Source of the DNA: JBCCFK01 sp965262315
Lineage (GTDB): Bacteria; Actinomycetota; Acidimicrobiia; Acidimicrobiales; UBA8592
NCBI GenBank assembly: GCA_965262315.1
Contig: CBDHFJ010000001.1
Span: 1-64,000, forward strand
DNA: 64,000 nucleotides
Reading direction: 5' to 3'
Shown here: positions 16,010 to 25,510 of the stretch, one piece after another
Layout: each line of letters begins with the position of its first letter
Numbering within the stretch: the stretch's first letter is position 1
Translations under genes and position numbers: made by a program
The notes under the pieces: generated by a model
Told to the model about the DNA's origin: nothing
What the model saw: the letters and a program-made list of their open reading frames with translations, nothing else
Database searches by the model: none

Positions 16010-19000
16010 TCAGGCCGGCACTCGATCGTCGGCGTCGAAGCCGTCGATCCGCAGCCCGTCCAAGCCCAGGTCGAGGTCCGAGCGGACCGCTGCGGTCAGC
16101 CACCACAAGAAGGCCGGGATCGCCAGCGCTGCCGGGATCAGCAGGCTGCCGCCGAACGCTCCCCGAATGGTGAGGATGGTCACCGCGACCACCGTGACGC
16201 CGGCCACTCGTCCCGTCCACGACAGGGGAAGGTCGTTGCCCTCTCGCCCGAACAGCCCGCCGACCGATGCCAGGAAGCCGGGCACCGAGAGGATCATGAA
16301 GGCTGCGAGCGTCAACGTCGCAGGGTCGTCGATCCGCTCGGCCAGGAACGAGCTGAGCAGCTTGCCGACCACCAACATGATGAAGATGTTGGGCACACCC
16401 TTGGGGAGGATCCGGAACACCAGCCCCGAATTGGGGTAGCGATCCTTGACCAGGCCGAGCAGGCCCGGGATGGTCGTCATGGCCACCACGACCCAGAGCT
16501 GCCACACCAGGCCGATGTAGGGCTCGATGACGAAGATGAACACCGCGCCCTTGAGCAGGGTGGAGACGACCTGTTGGCGGATGCCGGGCTCGCGTTCCTC
16601 GATCGGGTTCACCATCTCGAGGCGCTCGGGATAGATGCCCATGACCAGCATCTCGTAGAGGTAGCGAGCCACCAGCGTCGCCAGCGCGAAGAGTGCGGCG
16701 GTGCCGGCTCGGTCCGCAATCGGGAGGTCGAGGCCCGACAACCCGGGCAGCGCGCCGATCACCGTCTGCACGGTCCAGGCGCCGAGCAGTGCGCCGACCG
16801 CGATGTCGGCGGTCTTCGACCACCGGCCTTCCCAGGTGGGCTCGAGTTGGCGTCGGAACTTCCTGGTGCCGCCCGCGATGAGCGGAACGGCGTACCAGAG
16901 CGACCCGACCCCCATCAGGGTCCGGACTGCGTCGGCGGAGTCGGCGCCGCCCGAGGCGACCACGCCGCTGGAGAAGACCAGCGCTGCGACCACGCCCGCG
17001 CCGGCGTCGAAGATCCCGAGGGCGATGAGGGCGATCATCAGCGCGGTGGTCGGCGCCACCGCTTCGCCGCTCGTGTTGAACGCTGCGACCGCGCCCAGGA
17101 ACGCACCCACCGCAGGGACGGCGAGGGCGCTGGTCCCGAAGGATGCGCGCAGCGCCGTGCCGTCGGCGAGCACCCGGGACAGCAGGGGTGACACGGGTCG
17201 GACTCGGTCGGGGAGCTCGCGGCTGTAGCCGTCGATGCGGGTGACCCAGGGCCATCGCCAGGTGGCGGATCGGTCGCCCCACGCTGTGCCCTCGATGAGA
17301 TCGCCGAGCCCCTTCGTCTTCCCGGACGCGAGCTTGCCCTTCCCGCGGGAGTCGCCACCGCCGTCGTCACCGCCACCACCGCTGCTCGAGGACGAACCCG
17401 ACGAGGCTCGGGCCGCTCCGGCCGTCGCGGAACCGCTGGAGCCGAGGGACGTCATGGTCGACGAGGTCGACGACATGGAGCTCATGGCCGACAGCGCCGC
17501 CATCGAGCCGCCCGCAGTCGTGAGCACGGTCAGCAGGGCGAAGCCGTTCACACCGGTGTCGACCGACTGCTCGGGGTCGGTCGCCGGCTCGTAGACGACG
17601 AGCCCGGTGTCCTCGTCGATGACGACCGGTGCCGGCTCGGGCTCCGGGTCCTCGATCGGAGCCTGTGCGAGCTCTTCTTCGACCGGTTCGGGTTGGGGCT
17701 CGGGCTCGTCCACCTCGGTGAGTGCGAGCGTCTCGGGGATCTCCTCTTCGACGACCGGCTCTGGGTCACCGACCCGCTCGACCTCGCCTTCCTCGTCGAC
17801 GGCGAAGAACCAGGTGCCGGTGAGAGCGCCCGTGGCGCCCTGCCCCTGGACCAGGATTCGATGCTCGCCGGGTTCGATGTCGGCCGGCAGCGGCAGCGAA
17901 CCGTCGAAGGCCCCGGTCGCGTCGCTGGTCAGCGTGCCGATCAGGCGCGGCGTCGAGTGGACGTGGACGTCGACGCTGGAGTCGGGGAGGAGGCCGTCTC
18001 CGAGGACCTCCACACTGCCGGCCTCGACTTCGGCGCCCGCGTCGAAGTCGAAGGCGAGCTCGATCCGGCTGTCGCCGAACTCGAGGACGTCCTCGGTGGA
18101 CACCACGTCGACCGCTCCGGTCGGACTCACGATCGCGAGGGTCGCCTCGGCGAGATCGAACGTCTCCGGAATGATCAGGAGCAGGGTGCCGCTCGCGTCG
18201 GCGAGCGCCTGGATGACGGTGCCCGTTGCATCCTCGATCGAAGCGACGGTGCCCTCCTCGACACCGGTGACCGTCAGCAGCACGCCCGAGGACGCGTCGG
18301 CGGGCTCGGGGAGACCGTTGGTCAGGAGCTCGTCCGCGGTGGCCGTCATGGCCACGAACCCCTCGTCGGCCTCCGGCGGCGGCGCCAGCAGGGTGTAGGT
18401 GGTGAGGACCGGCTCGGCCACGTGGTCGGCGTTGCCCAGGGTGATCTCGACCGTGTAGTCGCCGGGCTCCTCGGGCAGGTCCGTCTCACCGTCGTAGGTG
18501 ATGACGACGCCCTCCAGGCCAGCGGGGTCGGTCTCGACGACGACACCCGTACGGTCCTCGTCGCCGGCGGTCTGGACCAGTCCGTCGACGACCGTCAGTG
18601 TTGCCGATGCCGGGTCCACCTCGATGGTGGCGACGACCTGCTCGGCAGCCAGCCAGTCGTCGTCACCGTCCTGGTCGGCGGCGAGCTCGCAGGAGCCGGC
18701 CCCGATGAAGGTGACGACGTCGTCATCGTCGATCGTGCACGCTCCGGTCGCCGTCCAGGTGACAGGCAGGCCGGAGTCGGTCTCGGCGGTGACGCCGATC
18801 GGCTCGACGCCGAAGGTCACCGATTCGGGCAACGCACCGAGGCGGATCGCCTGTTCGGCCTGGGCCACCTCGACCGTCATGGTCACGGTGGGCGCGGCGC
18901 CCCAGACGTCGTCGCCGGGCTGGGACAGCTCGATCGCACAGTCGCCCGCGCCGACGATCTCGATCAGCACGTCGGCGGGATTGCTCGCGTCGGCGACGGC

Positions 19001-21997
19001 GCAGGCCCCGGTCGCGACCGTCGAGACGGGGAGTCCGGACGAGGCGGTCGGCGTCACCGTGAAGGGCTCGTCGCCGAAGACGTGGTCGTCCGGATCGGTG
19101 GCGCTGATCGTCTGGCGACCGGCGGTCACGGCGAACGTGGTCGACGCGTCGGGGGCAGCCACCCAGTCGGCATCGCCGGGCTGTGAGCCCGTGATGGTGC
19201 AGTCGCCGAGGGCGACGAGGTCCACCGAGCTGCCGTCGGTTGTGCAGGCCCCGCTCGCCGTCACCGTGACGGGCAGGCCGGACGTGGCCGTCGGCAGAAT
19301 CGAGAACGACCCGAGGTCGTAGGGCCGATCGGCCAGGTCTGGCAGCGAGATCGTCTGCGGGGCGGACGCGATGGTGATGTCGTGGGTGACGATCGGGGCC
19401 GCCTGCCAGTCTGCGTTCCCGGCCTGGTCGTACGTCACCGAGCAGATGCCGGCACCGGTGGCCAGCAGACTCGTCCCGGTCAGCGAGCACGGACCCGACA
19501 CCGAGATGTCGACGTCGAGGCCCGAGTCGGCGCTGGCGACGAGCTCCAGCGCGGGGTCGCCGAAGACGAGGTCGGCGGGGGTGACGATCGTGATCGCCTG
19601 CGGTGCCTGGGTGACCAGGATGTCCTGGGTCACGGTCGGTGCCGCCAGCCAGTCGGCATCGCCGGCCTGCTCGTAGGTCACCGTGCAGGTGCCGGCGCCG
19701 GTCACGGTGATCGACCCGCTGGTGTAGGCACAGGTTCCCGAGACCGAGATCGACACCGGGAGGCCCGAGGTCGCAGTGGCACCGTGGGCGAAGCTGGGCG
19801 TCGTGTAGACCACCGGAGCCAGCAGCGTGTAGCTGATCGACTGGATGCCGGGATCGATCTGGAAACCGACCGACACCGTGGCCGCCGGCTGCCACGACCC
19901 GTCGCCCGCCTGGTCCAGGTCGATGGTGCAGGTGCCGACGCCGGTGGGCTGCACGAGGTAGCCGGCGATCGTGCAGTCTCCGGAGACCGCGGCGGTCACC
20001 GGCAGACCCGACGAGGCCGTGGGCGCGATCGTGAAGTCGCCCTGGTCGAAGGTGCGGTCGGCCGGCGTGGCGATGACGATCGCCTGCGGCTGGGGCGGCA
20101 GGAGCGGATCGGTGCCGTTGGCGATCTCGAAGGCGTCGTCAGCGCTGTCGCCGTCGGTGTCGGCCAGGAGCGGGTTGGTGAGATGGGTGTTGACCTCGTC
20201 GCCGTCGCTCAGCGTGTCGCCGTCGGTGTCGGCGAGCAGGGGGTCGGTGAGGTGGGTGTTGACTTCGGGTCCATCGTTCAGGCCGTCGGTGTCGGTGTCG
20301 GCGACGAGGGGGTCGGTGAGGTGGGTGTTGATCTCGGGTCCGTCGTTCAGGCCGTCGGTGTCGGTGTCGGCGACGAGGGGGTCGGTGAGGTGGGTGTTGA
20401 TCTCGTCCGGATCGCCGACGCCGTCGCCGTCGGTGTCGGCCAGGAGGGCGCTGGTGCCGTGGACGTTGATCTCGTCCGCGTCGTTCAGGGTGTCGCTGTC
20501 GGTGTCGGCCGCCGCCGGGTTCGTGCCATGCACGTTGACCTCGTCCGCGTCGCCGAGCGTGTCGGCGTCGGTGTCGGCCAGGGTCGGGTCCGATCCGTGG
20601 GTGTTGACCTCGGGGCCGTCGTCCAGGCCGTCGGCATCGGTGTCGGCCACGAACGGGTCCGATCCGGCGGTGGCTTCGGCGGTGTCGTCGAGACCGTCGT
20701 TGTCGTCGTCGGCATCGCAGGCATCGCCCTGGCCGTCGCCGTCATTGTCCCCTTGACCCGGGTTGGCGATGGAGACGCAGTTGTCGACGTTGTCGGCGAA
20801 CCCGTCCCCGTCGGTGTCGGGCACTGGCGCGTTGCCCAGGATGATCGTGCCTTGCGAGTTGAACGACGAGCCGGTGTCGACGCTGGAGCAGGTGAAGTCG
20901 CCGCTGCCGTTGCCCAGGCACATCTGGTTGACGCCGATGGCGCCGACCGCGAGGTCGAGGATGTTGTCGTTGTTGACGTCGCGGAGGTCGAGCGCCACCA
21001 CGTTGGAGGCGATGCCGCCGTTGATGAGCTGGCAGTTCCACGACGACGCGTTCCCGTTGTTGAAGCACGTCAGCGACGCGTTGCCGTCGGAGCCCAGCAC
21101 GATGTCGATGTCGCCGTCGTTGTCGACGTCACCGGCCGCTGCGCCCGCCACCGCGTTGCCGTTGCCGAAGTTCTGGCAGTTGATGCCCCCGGCGGAGCTG
21201 CCGAAGCAGATCGTGCTGGAGCTGGCGTACGAGCCGAGGAAGACGTCGCCCTCGCCGTCGTTGTTGAAGTCGCCCTCGGCCACGGAGAGATCGGAGTTCG
21301 TGTAGAGGTTGAGGTCCGCGCAGGTGAAGTTCGCGCTGCCGTCGTTGGTGCAGAACGCGGAGTTGCCCGGCCATGCCGCGTACACGAGGTCGCGGTCACC
21401 GTCGTGGTCCCAGTCGGCGATCACGATGTCGCGTCCGCCGTTCGGTGCCCCCTGGGTCGCGCAGGAGAACGCGGAGCCCGTGTTCAGGCACACGAGCATC
21501 TGCGACGACACCTCGTTGGCCGCCACGGCATCGATGTCGCCGTCGTTGTCCAGGTCGCCCAGGGCGAGACCACGCCACCGGTTGTTCGGCCCGTACGAAG
21601 CGCAGCTCCACGTGTCCGCGGCGCTGCCGCTGCAGACGTAGATCGGGCCGCCCTGGGTTGCGAACATGAGGTCGAGGAACCCGTCGCCGTTGAAGTCGGC
21701 CGAATCCACGCCCGAGGTCTGGTCCTGGCCCGTGCCCGACAAGGGGAGGCTCTGGCAGTTGGTGAAGGCACCGGTGCCGTCGTTCTCGCAGATGCGGGGC
21801 AGGGCCCCGACGTTCCAGCCCGTGTAGACGACCTGTTGGGGGTCGCCCGGCGCGGCGGTCGCCGGCGAGAACACCAGCGAACCGCTCACGAGAATGAGGA
21901 GTGCCGCCACGACCCGGGCGAGGGTTCGCACCGGCACGTAGACCGGAGGTCGTGGTCGCGCGTGCTTGGGCTCGGGCCTGCTCCGCCTGCTGCTCAT
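16010..21997 (-). CDS. Giant surface protein: FG-GAP + thrombospondin-3 + Ig-like repeats + polytopic membrane C-terminus
   Basis: About 1995 residues. Order: basic N-terminus and signal/anchor helix (24-49, ending PATAAP); six FG-GAP/VCBS-like repeats with Ca-binding loops such as DFNGDGFLDL and DVDNDGDIDI (55-385); a thrombospondin type-3 array with 23-residue units (392-632; DTDTDGLNDGPEIN); about seven Ig-like modules of 75-90 residues, mostly with a Cys pair (635-1130); an MBG-like module and further beta domains (1130-1405); a Glu/Pro linker (1409-1480); a Ser/Gly/Asp spacer (1509-1555); and a C-terminal region with about ten hydrophobic helices (1625-1979). The repeats predict a calcium-stiffened extracellular stalk, but the membrane domain is not a standard anchor and I cannot assign it. 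The start at 21997 is chosen over 22075 because it begins just before the signal. Long open frames on the opposite strand here are shadows. Confidence 0.85.
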   Translation of the reverse strand: MSSRRSRPEPKHARPRPPVYVPVRTLARVVAALLILVSGSLVFSPATAAPGDPQQVVYTGWNVGALPRICENDGTGAFTNCQSLPLSGTGQDQTSGVDSADFNGDGFLDLMFATQGGPIYVCSGSAADTWSCASYGPNNRWRGLALGDLDNDGDIDAVAANEVSSQMLVCLNTGSAFSCATQGAPNGGRDIVIADWDHDGDRDLVYAAWPGNSAFCTNDGSANFTCADLNLYTNSDLSVAEGDFNNDGEGDVFLGSYASSSTICFGSSAGGINCQNFGNGNAVAGAAAGDVDNDGDIDIVLGSDGNASLTCFNNGNASSWNCQLINGGIASNVVALDLRDVNNDNILDLAVGAIGVNQMCLGNGSGDFTCSSVDTGSSFNSQGTIILGNAPVPDTDGDGFADNVDNCVSIANPGQGDNDGDGQGDACDADDDNDGLDDTAEATAGSDPFVADTDADGLDDGPEVNTHGSDPTLADTDADTLGDADEVNVHGTNPAAADTDSDTLNDADEINVHGTSALLADTDGDGVGDPDEINTHLTDPLVADTDTDGLNDGPEINTHLTDPLVADTDTDGLNDGPEVNTHLTDPLLADTDGDTLSDGDEVNTHLTNPLLADTDGDSADDAFEIANGTDPLLPPQPQAIVIATPADRTFDQGDFTIAPTASSGLPVTAAVSGDCTIAGYLVQPTGVGTCTIDLDQAGDGSWQPAATVSVGFQIDPGIQSISYTLLAPVVYTTPSFAHGATATSGLPVSISVSGTCAYTSGSITVTGAGTCTVTYEQAGDADWLAAPTVTQDILVTQAPQAITIVTPADLVFGDPALELVASADSGLDVDISVSGPCSLTGTSLLATGAGICSVTYDQAGNADWQAAPIVTHDITIASAPQTISLPDLADRPYDLGSFSILPTATSGLPVTVTASGACTTDGSSVDLVALGDCTITGSQPGDADWVAAPDASTTFAVTAGRQTISATDPDDHVFGDEPFTVTPTASSGLPVSTVATGACAVADASNPADVLIEIVGAGDCAIELSQPGDDVWGAAPTVTMTVEVAQAEQAIRLGALPESVTFGVEPIGVTAETDSGLPVTWTATGACTIDDDDVVTFIGAGSCELAADQDGDDDWLAAEQVVATIEVDPASATLTVVDGLVQTAGDEDRTGVVVETDPAGLEGVVITYDGETDLPEEPGDYTVEITLGNADHVAEPVLTTYTLLAPPPEADEGFVAMTATADELLTNGLPEPADASSGVLLTVTGVEEGTVASIEDATGTVIQALADASGTLLLIIPETFDLAEATLAIVSPTGAVDVVSTEDVLEFGDSRIELAFDFDAGAEVEAGSVEVLGDGLLPDSSVDVHVHSTPRLIGTLTSDATGAFDGSLPLPADIEPGEHRILVQGQGATGALTGTWFFAVDEEGEVERVGDPEPVVEEEIPETLALTEVDEPEPQPEPVEEELAQAPIEDPEPEPAPVVIDEDTGLVVYEPATDPEQSVDTGVNGFALLTVLTTAGGSMAALSAMSSMSSTSSTMTSLGSSGSATAGAARASSGSSSSSGGGGDDGGGDSRGKGKLASGKTKGLGDLIEGTAWGDRSATWRWPWVTRIDGYSRELPDRVRPVSPLLSRVLADGTALRASFGTSALAVPAVGAFLGAVAAFNTSGEAVAPTTALMIALIALGIFDAGAGVVAALVFSSGVVASGGADSADAVRTLMGVGSLWYAVPLIAGGTRKFRRQLEPTWEGRWSKTADIAVGALLGAWTVQTVIGALPGLSGLDLPIADRAGTAALFALATLVARYLYEMLVMGIYPERLEMVNPIEEREPGIRQQVVSTLLKGAVFIFVIEPYIGLVWQLWVVVAMTTIPGLLGLVKDRYPNSGLVFRILPKGVPNIFIMLVVGKLLSSFLAERIDDPATLTLAAFMILSVPGFLASVGGLFGREGNDLPLSWTGRVAGVTVVAVTILTIRGAFGGSLLIPAALAIPAFLWWLTAAVRSDLDLGLDGLRIDGFDADDRVPA
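20150..20640 (-). repeat. 69-bp coding tandem repeats (thrombospondin-3 array)
   Basis: Tandem 69-bp units coding 23-residue Ca-binding repeats. Two neighbouring units (about 20245-20400) are almost identical at DNA level (core gtcggtgaggtgggtgttga), implying recent duplication and a likely site of repeat-number variation. Confidence 0.8.
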
Positions 21998-22223
21998 GTC
22001 TCTCGTGTCGTCCCGTGTCGGCAACCTGTCCCCGTGCATCTCGGTCGGCCGGCGCCGAGCGATGAGGCTCTGCACGACGGGCCCTCGTCAATGGGTCCAT
22101 CGGCCCGGGCCGCACGGGCCGTTCACCGAGCGATTGTCCGACGAGTCCTAAGTGCCGTGAATCTGGGGCCGTGGGCGGCACGCCGGGTGGACGTCCTAAG
22201 CTCGGGCGCAAGGGGAGGTAGCC

Positions 22224-23603
22224 ATGACCGACGTTGCCGACAAGCCGCCAGCACCTGGGGACGCCCGCGAGATCGGGCCCACGCTCCGCGAGCAGTTGCT
22301 CATGGATCCGACACCCCCGCCCGACGCGCTGCTGGAGCAGTCCTACGAGTTCATCGGCGACGCCGACATCCCCTACTCGAACTACACCTCCGAGGAGCGG
22401 GCGCAGGCCGAGTACGAGCACATGTGGTCACGCGTGTGGCAGTGGGCGTGTCACGTGGATCACATCCCAGAGGCCGGTGACTACTACGTGTACGACGTCG
22501 GCGACCTGTCGGCCATCGTCGTCCGGACCCACTCGGGGGAGATCAAGGGGTACTACAACGCGTGCATGCACCGCGGTACCCAGCTCAAGCCGCCGGCGTC
22601 CTGCGGCTTCTCCAACGACTTCCGATGCCCGTTCCACGGTTGGCGGTGGTCGCTCGACGGCGAGCTGATCGAACTGCCCCAGCAGTGGGATTTCCCGCAC
22701 GTGACCGCCGAGAGTCATCAGTTGGCCGAGGTCAAGGTGGACGTCTGGGAGGGATTCGTCTTCGTCAACTTCGACCAGGACGCCGGGCCCCTCAGCGAGT
22801 ACATGGGTGTGATCCCGCGGCACTGGGCCGACTGGGGCATGGGCGACCGCTACATCGAAACCCACGTGTACAAGCGGCTGCCCTGCAACTGGAAGGCCGC
22901 CGCCGAGGCGTTTCTCGAGGCCTACCACGTGCGCGAGACCCACGCGACGGGACAGGTCGGCGACGAGGTGACCACCCAGTACGACGTCTGGCAACCGCAC
23001 GTGTCGCGCTTCATTCACACCACCGTGCTCAACAGTCCGCTCAAGAACCCGCCCCGGACCGAGGAGGAGCTGCTCGAGCGGATGGCTGCGCGGCGCGGCA
23101 CCGAGCAGTGGGAGCTGCCCGAAGGCATGCGCGCCCGCGACTTCTACGCCAAGCGGTTCCAGGAGCAGATGGCCGAGCAGTACGGCGGCGACTACTCGGC
23201 GCTGTCGGAGTCCATGACCCTGGACTCGATCGAGTACTTCCTGTTCCCGAACGCGTTCTTCTTCCCCGGCCTCCAGATTCCGGTGGTCTACCGGTTCCGA
23301 CCCGATCCCACCACGCCGGACGTGTGCTACTTCGACCTGCTGCTCATGCGTCCCCGACGGCCCGACGGGTCGGCGCCCGAACCACCGGAACCCTTGGAGC
23401 TCGACGTCGACGACAGCTACACGGCCGCGGAAGGCCTGGGCGGGCTGGGCCGGGTCTACGACCAGGACACGGCCAACATGGCGGCGCAGACGCGCGGATT
23501 CAAGGCCAGCCTCAAGCGCGGCCAGACGCTGGGCAACTATCAGGAGGTTCGGGCCCGCCACCTCCAGCAGACCGTCGAGCGGTACCTCACCGGCGAGCTC
23601 TAG
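22224..23603 (+). CDS. Rieske-type aromatic ring-hydroxylating oxygenase, catalytic subunit
   Basis: 459-residue non-haem iron oxygenase. The Rieske [2Fe-2S] ligands are C114-x-H116 (CMHRGTQL) and C135-x2-H138 (CPFHGW); the mononuclear iron site includes H235 and H240 in EAYHVRETH within the C-terminal SRPBCC-fold domain. These enzymes hydroxylate or demethylate aromatics, sterols and related compounds with electrons from a ferredoxin/reductase not encoded next door. SD ggggagg precedes the ATG. Divergent from the giant surface gene with 226 bases between them. Confidence 0.9.
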   Translation: MTDVADKPPAPGDAREIGPTLREQLLMDPTPPPDALLEQSYEFIGDADIPYSNYTSEERAQAEYEHMWSRVWQWACHVDHIPEAGDYYVYDVGDLSAIVVRTHSGEIKGYYNACMHRGTQLKPPASCGFSNDFRCPFHGWRWSLDGELIELPQQWDFPHVTAESHQLAEVKVDVWEGFVFVNFDQDAGPLSEYMGVIPRHWADWGMGDRYIETHVYKRLPCNWKAAAEAFLEAYHVRETHATGQVGDEVTTQYDVWQPHVSRFIHTTVLNSPLKNPPRTEEELLERMAARRGTEQWELPEGMRARDFYAKRFQEQMAEQYGGDYSALSESMTLDSIEYFLFPNAFFFPGLQIPVVYRFRPDPTTPDVCYFDLLLMRPRRPDGSAPEPPEPLELDVDDSYTAAEGLGGLGRVYDQDTANMAAQTRGFKASLKRGQTLGNYQEVRARHLQQTVERYLTGEL

Positions 23604-23676
23604 GCCGGAACCGGTCACCATCGGCCGCTCAGTCCACGGCTACCCTACGCGTGGGGGCGGGCGGACCTGGGGACGA

Positions 23677-25446
23677 ATGAACATGGGACACGAAGACGGG
23701 TTCGATGGCACCCGCGTGCGGTCCGCGAGCGGGCTGGCGTTGCGCGACGGCCACGGCCCCAGCGCCGTGATCGAGTGTCTGAACGCGATCAGGGTCAACG
23801 ACGGCGGCGCGATCGCCGCACTGGTGCCGCCCGACGTGCCGGTCCACGATCACCGGGTCGATTCCGACCACCGCTTCCACGATGGCCGGAGTCTCGTGGC
23901 GACGCTGGCTCGCTGGGGGACCGAGCTGCCGTTCGACCTGACGCTGCTGGCCCATCGCGGCACGGACCATGCGCTCGTACGTCTTGACCTGGCACTCGAA
24001 GCGGGGACGCTTGCGTGCCTGATCGGTGCGACCTGTGACCACGGCAGCGTCCGCCGACTCGCGGTCTACGACCTCGACGACCTGGCGAGCGCGACCCGCG
24101 ACATCTCCCTCGCCTGGGCCGAGGAGTGTTCTCCGGTCGAAGCCCAGATGATCGAGGTGTCCACGCAGTGGCTGTGCGCGATCCTCGAGCGGGACTTCGC
24201 GTCGTGGGCCGAGCTGACCGGCGACGACTTCGTGATCGACGACCACCGTCCGGGGACGGTCTGCTGTCACGACCCGGCGGCATCGATCGAGCTCCTGTCG
24301 GCAGTGTTGAGCGACGACGACGAGGTCTCGGACCTGCTGACCGAGGTCGTGGGCATCAACGCGAACGCGTCGCTGTCCTGGCGGACACAGATCACCCCCG
24401 GTCGACTCGGCGAGGTGGACGAAGAACTGGCGCTGGCCGCCGTGTCCGAGGGCAAGGTCGTGCGGCTCGAGCTCTACGAAGCGCACCAGCTCGATCGTGC
24501 GCTCCGGCGCCTCGACGACTTTGCCGGGCGGCCCACCGCAGCGGCGGCCGACGCGTGGGCCGACCGGTCGTCGCTGCGCTGCAGGGTTGTGGAGCCACTG
24601 GGGCACGTCGCGGCCACCGAACCCGTCGGCGGCGCCGGTTGGATCGACCCGGCACTGTTCGTCGAGGGGCTGATCGCGGGCCCGATCCGGGACTTCGTCG
24701 ACGCCGCGAAGGTCGGGGACGGCGTGGCGATGGACGCGCTCACCGACCCCGCGATCCGCGTCGACGATCGGCGGACCCGCACGGACACGCCGCTGGAATC
24801 GAGAGCCCAGGTCCTCGCGGCGCTGGAGGCCTTCGGTCCGAACGCATTCGACGTGCGCCTGGTCGCGCTCCGCGAGCAGCGGCTGGCCGTGGTGCGCCTG
24901 ATGTTCGAGCGCACCGAGGGCGGCATCGCCGACATCACCGTCCTGCTGGACAGTGACGCGAACAGACTGACGCGCATGGACGTGCACGACACGGCCGCAT
25001 TCGTCGGTGTCGTCAAGGCGCTGAGCGACGCGCACCTCGACATGCTCGAACCCGATCGGCGTCGAGTGTTGGGGGTGTCGGCTTCGACGTTGCGCGCGAT
25101 CGTGGATCGGCGGTTCGACGACGTGGCGATGCACCTCAGCGATGACTTCGTCTACCGGGACCACCGCGAGTCGATGCCGATCGAGCTCGATCGGGCAGGA
25201 TCGGTCGCGTTGTTGACCACCGTGGTCGAGGACAGTCCCGGAACCTTCGACTACGCACCCGAGGTCATCACCGTGACCTCGTCGGCTCTCCTGTCGACCC
25301 GGACCTCCACGACGCTCGATCGGTTGGGTGGGACTGAGATCGATCTGACGGCCATGCGAGTCCGCGACGGTCGGCTCAGCCGCTTCGAGATCTTCGAGCG
25401 CTCCCATCTGGATCGAGCTCGCCGCCTGGTGTCGACCTGGTACTGA
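23677..25446 (+). CDS. Protein of four tandem SnoaL/NTF2-like modules
   Basis: 589 residues without signal or membrane segment. Four copies of an NTF2-like alpha+beta module of about 130-150 residues are visible. Each has a mid-module acidic/His motif (VHDHRVD, VIDDHRPG, RVDDRRTR, VYRDHRES) followed by a short helix, and each ends in a beta strand plus helix with the pattern L-x-(V/L/I)-(Y/F)-(D/E)-x2-x-L-D-x-A (LAVYDLDDLASA, LELYEAHQLDRAL, FEIFERSHLDRAR). Module boundaries are near residues 20-145, 150-290, 325-470 and 475-589. Single SnoaL domains bind small hydrophobic ligands or act as cyclases, isomerases or dehydratases; related modules follow AAA/cyclase domains in actinobacterial regulators. 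Here they stand alone. Function unknown. Confidence 0.75.
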   Translation: MNMGHEDGFDGTRVRSASGLALRDGHGPSAVIECLNAIRVNDGGAIAALVPPDVPVHDHRVDSDHRFHDGRSLVATLARWGTELPFDLTLLAHRGTDHALVRLDLALEAGTLACLIGATCDHGSVRRLAVYDLDDLASATRDISLAWAEECSPVEAQMIEVSTQWLCAILERDFASWAELTGDDFVIDDHRPGTVCCHDPAASIELLSAVLSDDDEVSDLLTEVVGINANASLSWRTQITPGRLGEVDEELALAAVSEGKVVRLELYEAHQLDRALRRLDDFAGRPTAAAADAWADRSSLRCRVVEPLGHVAATEPVGGAGWIDPALFVEGLIAGPIRDFVDAAKVGDGVAMDALTDPAIRVDDRRTRTDTPLESRAQVLAALEAFGPNAFDVRLVALREQRLAVVRLMFERTEGGIADITVLLDSDANRLTRMDVHDTAAFVGVVKALSDAHLDMLEPDRRRVLGVSASTLRAIVDRRFDDVAMHLSDDFVYRDHRESMPIELDRAGSVALLTTVVEDSPGTFDYAPEVITVTSSALLSTRTSTTLDRLGGTEIDLTAMRVRDGRLSRFEIFERSHLDRARRLVSTWY

Positions 25447-25497
25447 GCGCTCCGGACTTCGCGGCCGAGCCATGTGCGCCGCGGGCCATGGCTGAGC

Positions 25498-25503
25498 CAG
25501 ACT
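25498..25503 (+). promoter_or_regulatory. Leaderless-type -10 hexamer of the phosphotransferase gene
   Basis: CAGACT seven bases before the GTG at 25511; no SD. The same hexamer precedes purF at 35019. Confidence 0.5.
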
Positions 25504-25510
25504 GGCCCGC

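Noticed and set aside
15116..17191. 691-codon plus-strand open frame
   Set aside because: Opposite purK and the giant gene, composition typical of GC-rich shadow frames, no recognisable domain.
19382..22480. 1032-codon open frame on the plus strand
   Set aside because: Antisense shadow of the giant surface gene: its Val/Gly/Arg-rich repeats mirror the Asp/Thr codon repeats of the minus-strand gene, and it crosses the Rieske gene start.
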